Assembly (NCBI RefSeq): GCF_000735365.1
Contig: NZ_JMPL01000006.1
Coordinates: 26,278 to 90,277, forward strand
DNA length: 64,000 nucleotides
Source: Kluyvera ascorbata ATCC 33433
GTDB lineage: Bacteria > Pseudomonadota > Gammaproteobacteria > Enterobacterales > Enterobacteriaceae
Reading direction: 5' to 3'
Shown here: positions 63,265 to 64,000 of the stretch, piece by piece
Numbering within the stretch: the first letter of the stretch is position 1
Layout: every line of letters begins with the position of its first letter
Translations under genes and position numbers: made by a program
Notes under the pieces: model-generated
The model's database searches: none
Told to the model about the DNA's origin: nothing
What the model saw: only the letters and a program-made list of their open reading frames with translations

Positions 63265-63828
63265 GTGGCAAAGTCTGTACCCGCAATTTTTCTCGATCGT
63301 GACGGCACGATTAATGTCGATCATGGCTACGTACATGAAATCGATGAGTTTGAGTTTATTGATGGCGTCATCGACGCTATGCGCGAATTAAAAGAGATGG
63401 GCTATGCGCTGGTGCTGGTGACTAACCAGTCAGGTATTGCTCGCGGGAAGTTCACCGAGGCGCAGTTTGAAACGCTGACGGAATGGATGGACTGGTCTCT
63501 GGCTGACCGTGGCGTTGACCTGGACGGTATCTATTATTGCCCACATCATCCGCAGGGAACGGTAGAAGAGTATCGTCAGGTATGTGATTGCCGTAAACCG
63601 CACCCGGGGATGTTCAAATCCGCGCAGGAGTTTCTGCACATTGATATGGCTTCTTCTTATATGGTGGGTGACAAAGTAGAAGACATGCAGGCGGCTGCTG
63701 CGGCGAACGTGGGGACTAAAGTGCTGGTGCGTACGGGCAAACCCGTCACCGAGGAAGCGGAAAAAGCCGCGGATTGGGTGATTAATAGCCTTGCAGACCT
63801 GCCTGCGGCTATCAAAAAGCAGAAATAA
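63265..63828 (+). CDS. gmhB: D-glycero-beta-D-manno-heptose 1,7-bisphosphate 7-phosphatase
   Basis: A HAD phosphatase in the ADP-heptose pathway for the LPS inner core. The 187-residue product has the DxD motif ([10 protein letters not shown]11 and D13), VTNQSG, the Cys/His zinc-binding segment (CPHHPQG and CDCRKPHPG) and [10 protein letters not shown]. It starts at GTG 63265 with CAGGAG upstream, as the family N-terminus (AKSVPAIF) requires; the open frame back to 63193 overlaps the divergent promoters. Confidence 0.97.
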   Translation: MAKSVPAIFLDRDGTINVDHGYVHEIDEFEFIDGVIDAMRELKEMGYALVLVTNQSGIARGKFTEAQFETLTEWMDWSLADRGVDLDGIYYCPHHPQGTVEEYRQVCDCRKPHPGMFKSAQEFLHIDMASSYMVGDKVEDMQAAAAANVGTKVLVRTGKPVTEEAEKAADWVINSLADLPAAIKKQK

Positions 63829-63860
63829 ACGACGAAAAGGCGAAAAGGTGAGCGGTTGAA

Positions 63861-63908
63861 AGAAAAATGCATTTTTCCTCTTGTCAGCCTGAATTAACTC
63901 CCTATAAT
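63861..63908 (+). promoter_or_regulatory. rRNA operon P1 promoter
   Basis: TTGTCA (63881-63886), a 16 bp spacer and TATAAT (63903-63908), preceded by an A/T-rich UP-like element (63861-63880) and followed by GCGGCCCCACTG. This is close to the E. coli rrn P1 promoters. gmhB is followed by rrnH in E. coli. Confidence 0.9.
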
Positions 63909-63914
63909 GCGGCC

Positions 63915-64000
63915 CCACTGAGACGGAACAACGGCAAACAGGCCGCCGGGTCAGCGAAGTTCTCCTGAGAACTTCGACAGAGAAAAGCGAAATTAAACGC
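63915..64000 (+). other. 5' leader of an rRNA operon between P1 and P2, cut by the window edge
   Basis: The segment after P1 has a 10 bp palindromic arm pair (CGAAGTTCTC / GAGAACTTCG, about 63956-63977) like the P1-P2 spacer of E. coli rrn operons. P2, the boxA antitermination site and the 16S rRNA gene are expected just outside the window. Confidence 0.75.

Overview
The window is ordinary chromosomal backbone of a gamma-proteobacterium of the family Enterobacteriaceae. Nearly every gene is close to full length and in the order I know from the E. coli chromosome between gluQ (yadB) and the rrnH operon. Three things point to a relative such as Enterobacter, Lelliottia or Kosakonia and away from E. 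coli itself: protein divergence of a few to about 20 percent, REP palindromes beginning GTAGCCCGG, and a GH19 chitinase gene between accA and ldcC. The genus is inferred, not proven. I see no prophage, insertion sequence, CRISPR array or tRNA gene.

Layout from left to right. Positions 1-2605 (minus strand): gluQ (3' end outside the window), dksA, sfsA, thpR. Then hrpB and mrcB (plus), followed by the ferrichrome uptake operon fhuA-fhuC-fhuD-fhuB (8073-13992) behind a Fur-box-like site. hemL (minus) and clcA (plus) are divergent; erpA (plus) converges on yadS-btuF-mtnN (minus); dgt, degP (with a sigma-E promoter) and cdaR are plus. yaeH, dapD, glnD and map (24229-29110) are minus. From 29445 a long plus-strand stretch carries rpsB-tsf (translation), pyrH, frr, dxr, uppS, cdsA, rseP, bamA, skp, lpxD, fabZ, lpxA, lpxB, rnhB, dnaE and accA. 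These join isoprenoid and phospholipid precursor synthesis, envelope stress proteolysis, outer membrane protein assembly, lipid A synthesis, fatty acid synthesis and DNA replication. Next come the chitinase gene, ldcC, yaeR and tilS (plus), rof-yaeP (minus), yaeQ-arfB-nlpE (plus), proS, trmO-rcsF and the methionine importer metN-metI-metQ (minus). gmhB (plus) is followed by an rRNA-operon P1 promoter at the right edge.

The genes work together in several ways. RseP, DegP, BamA, Skp, RcsF and NlpE are envelope assembly and stress-sensing proteins. A strong sigma-E-type promoter precedes degP, and a second candidate lies inside rseP, placed to drive bamA-skp-lpxD. LpxD, FabZ, LpxA and LpxB form the classic lipid A and fatty acid block. 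FhuACDB and BtuF are TonB-type nutrient uptake parts, and MetNIQ is preceded by tandem MetJ-type boxes.

Intergenic DNA is more variable than the genes. It holds REP palindromes, often right beside intrinsic terminators at convergent gene ends; one 125 bp ERIC (IRU) element between pyrH and frr; a structured rpsB leader; and a direct repeat upstream of the chitinase gene. I did not find a previously undescribed multi-gene system. The items most worth a second look are the chitinase insertion with its upstream repeat, the surface-loop changes in FhuA and BamA, the internal sigma-E promoter, and the REP and ERIC elements.
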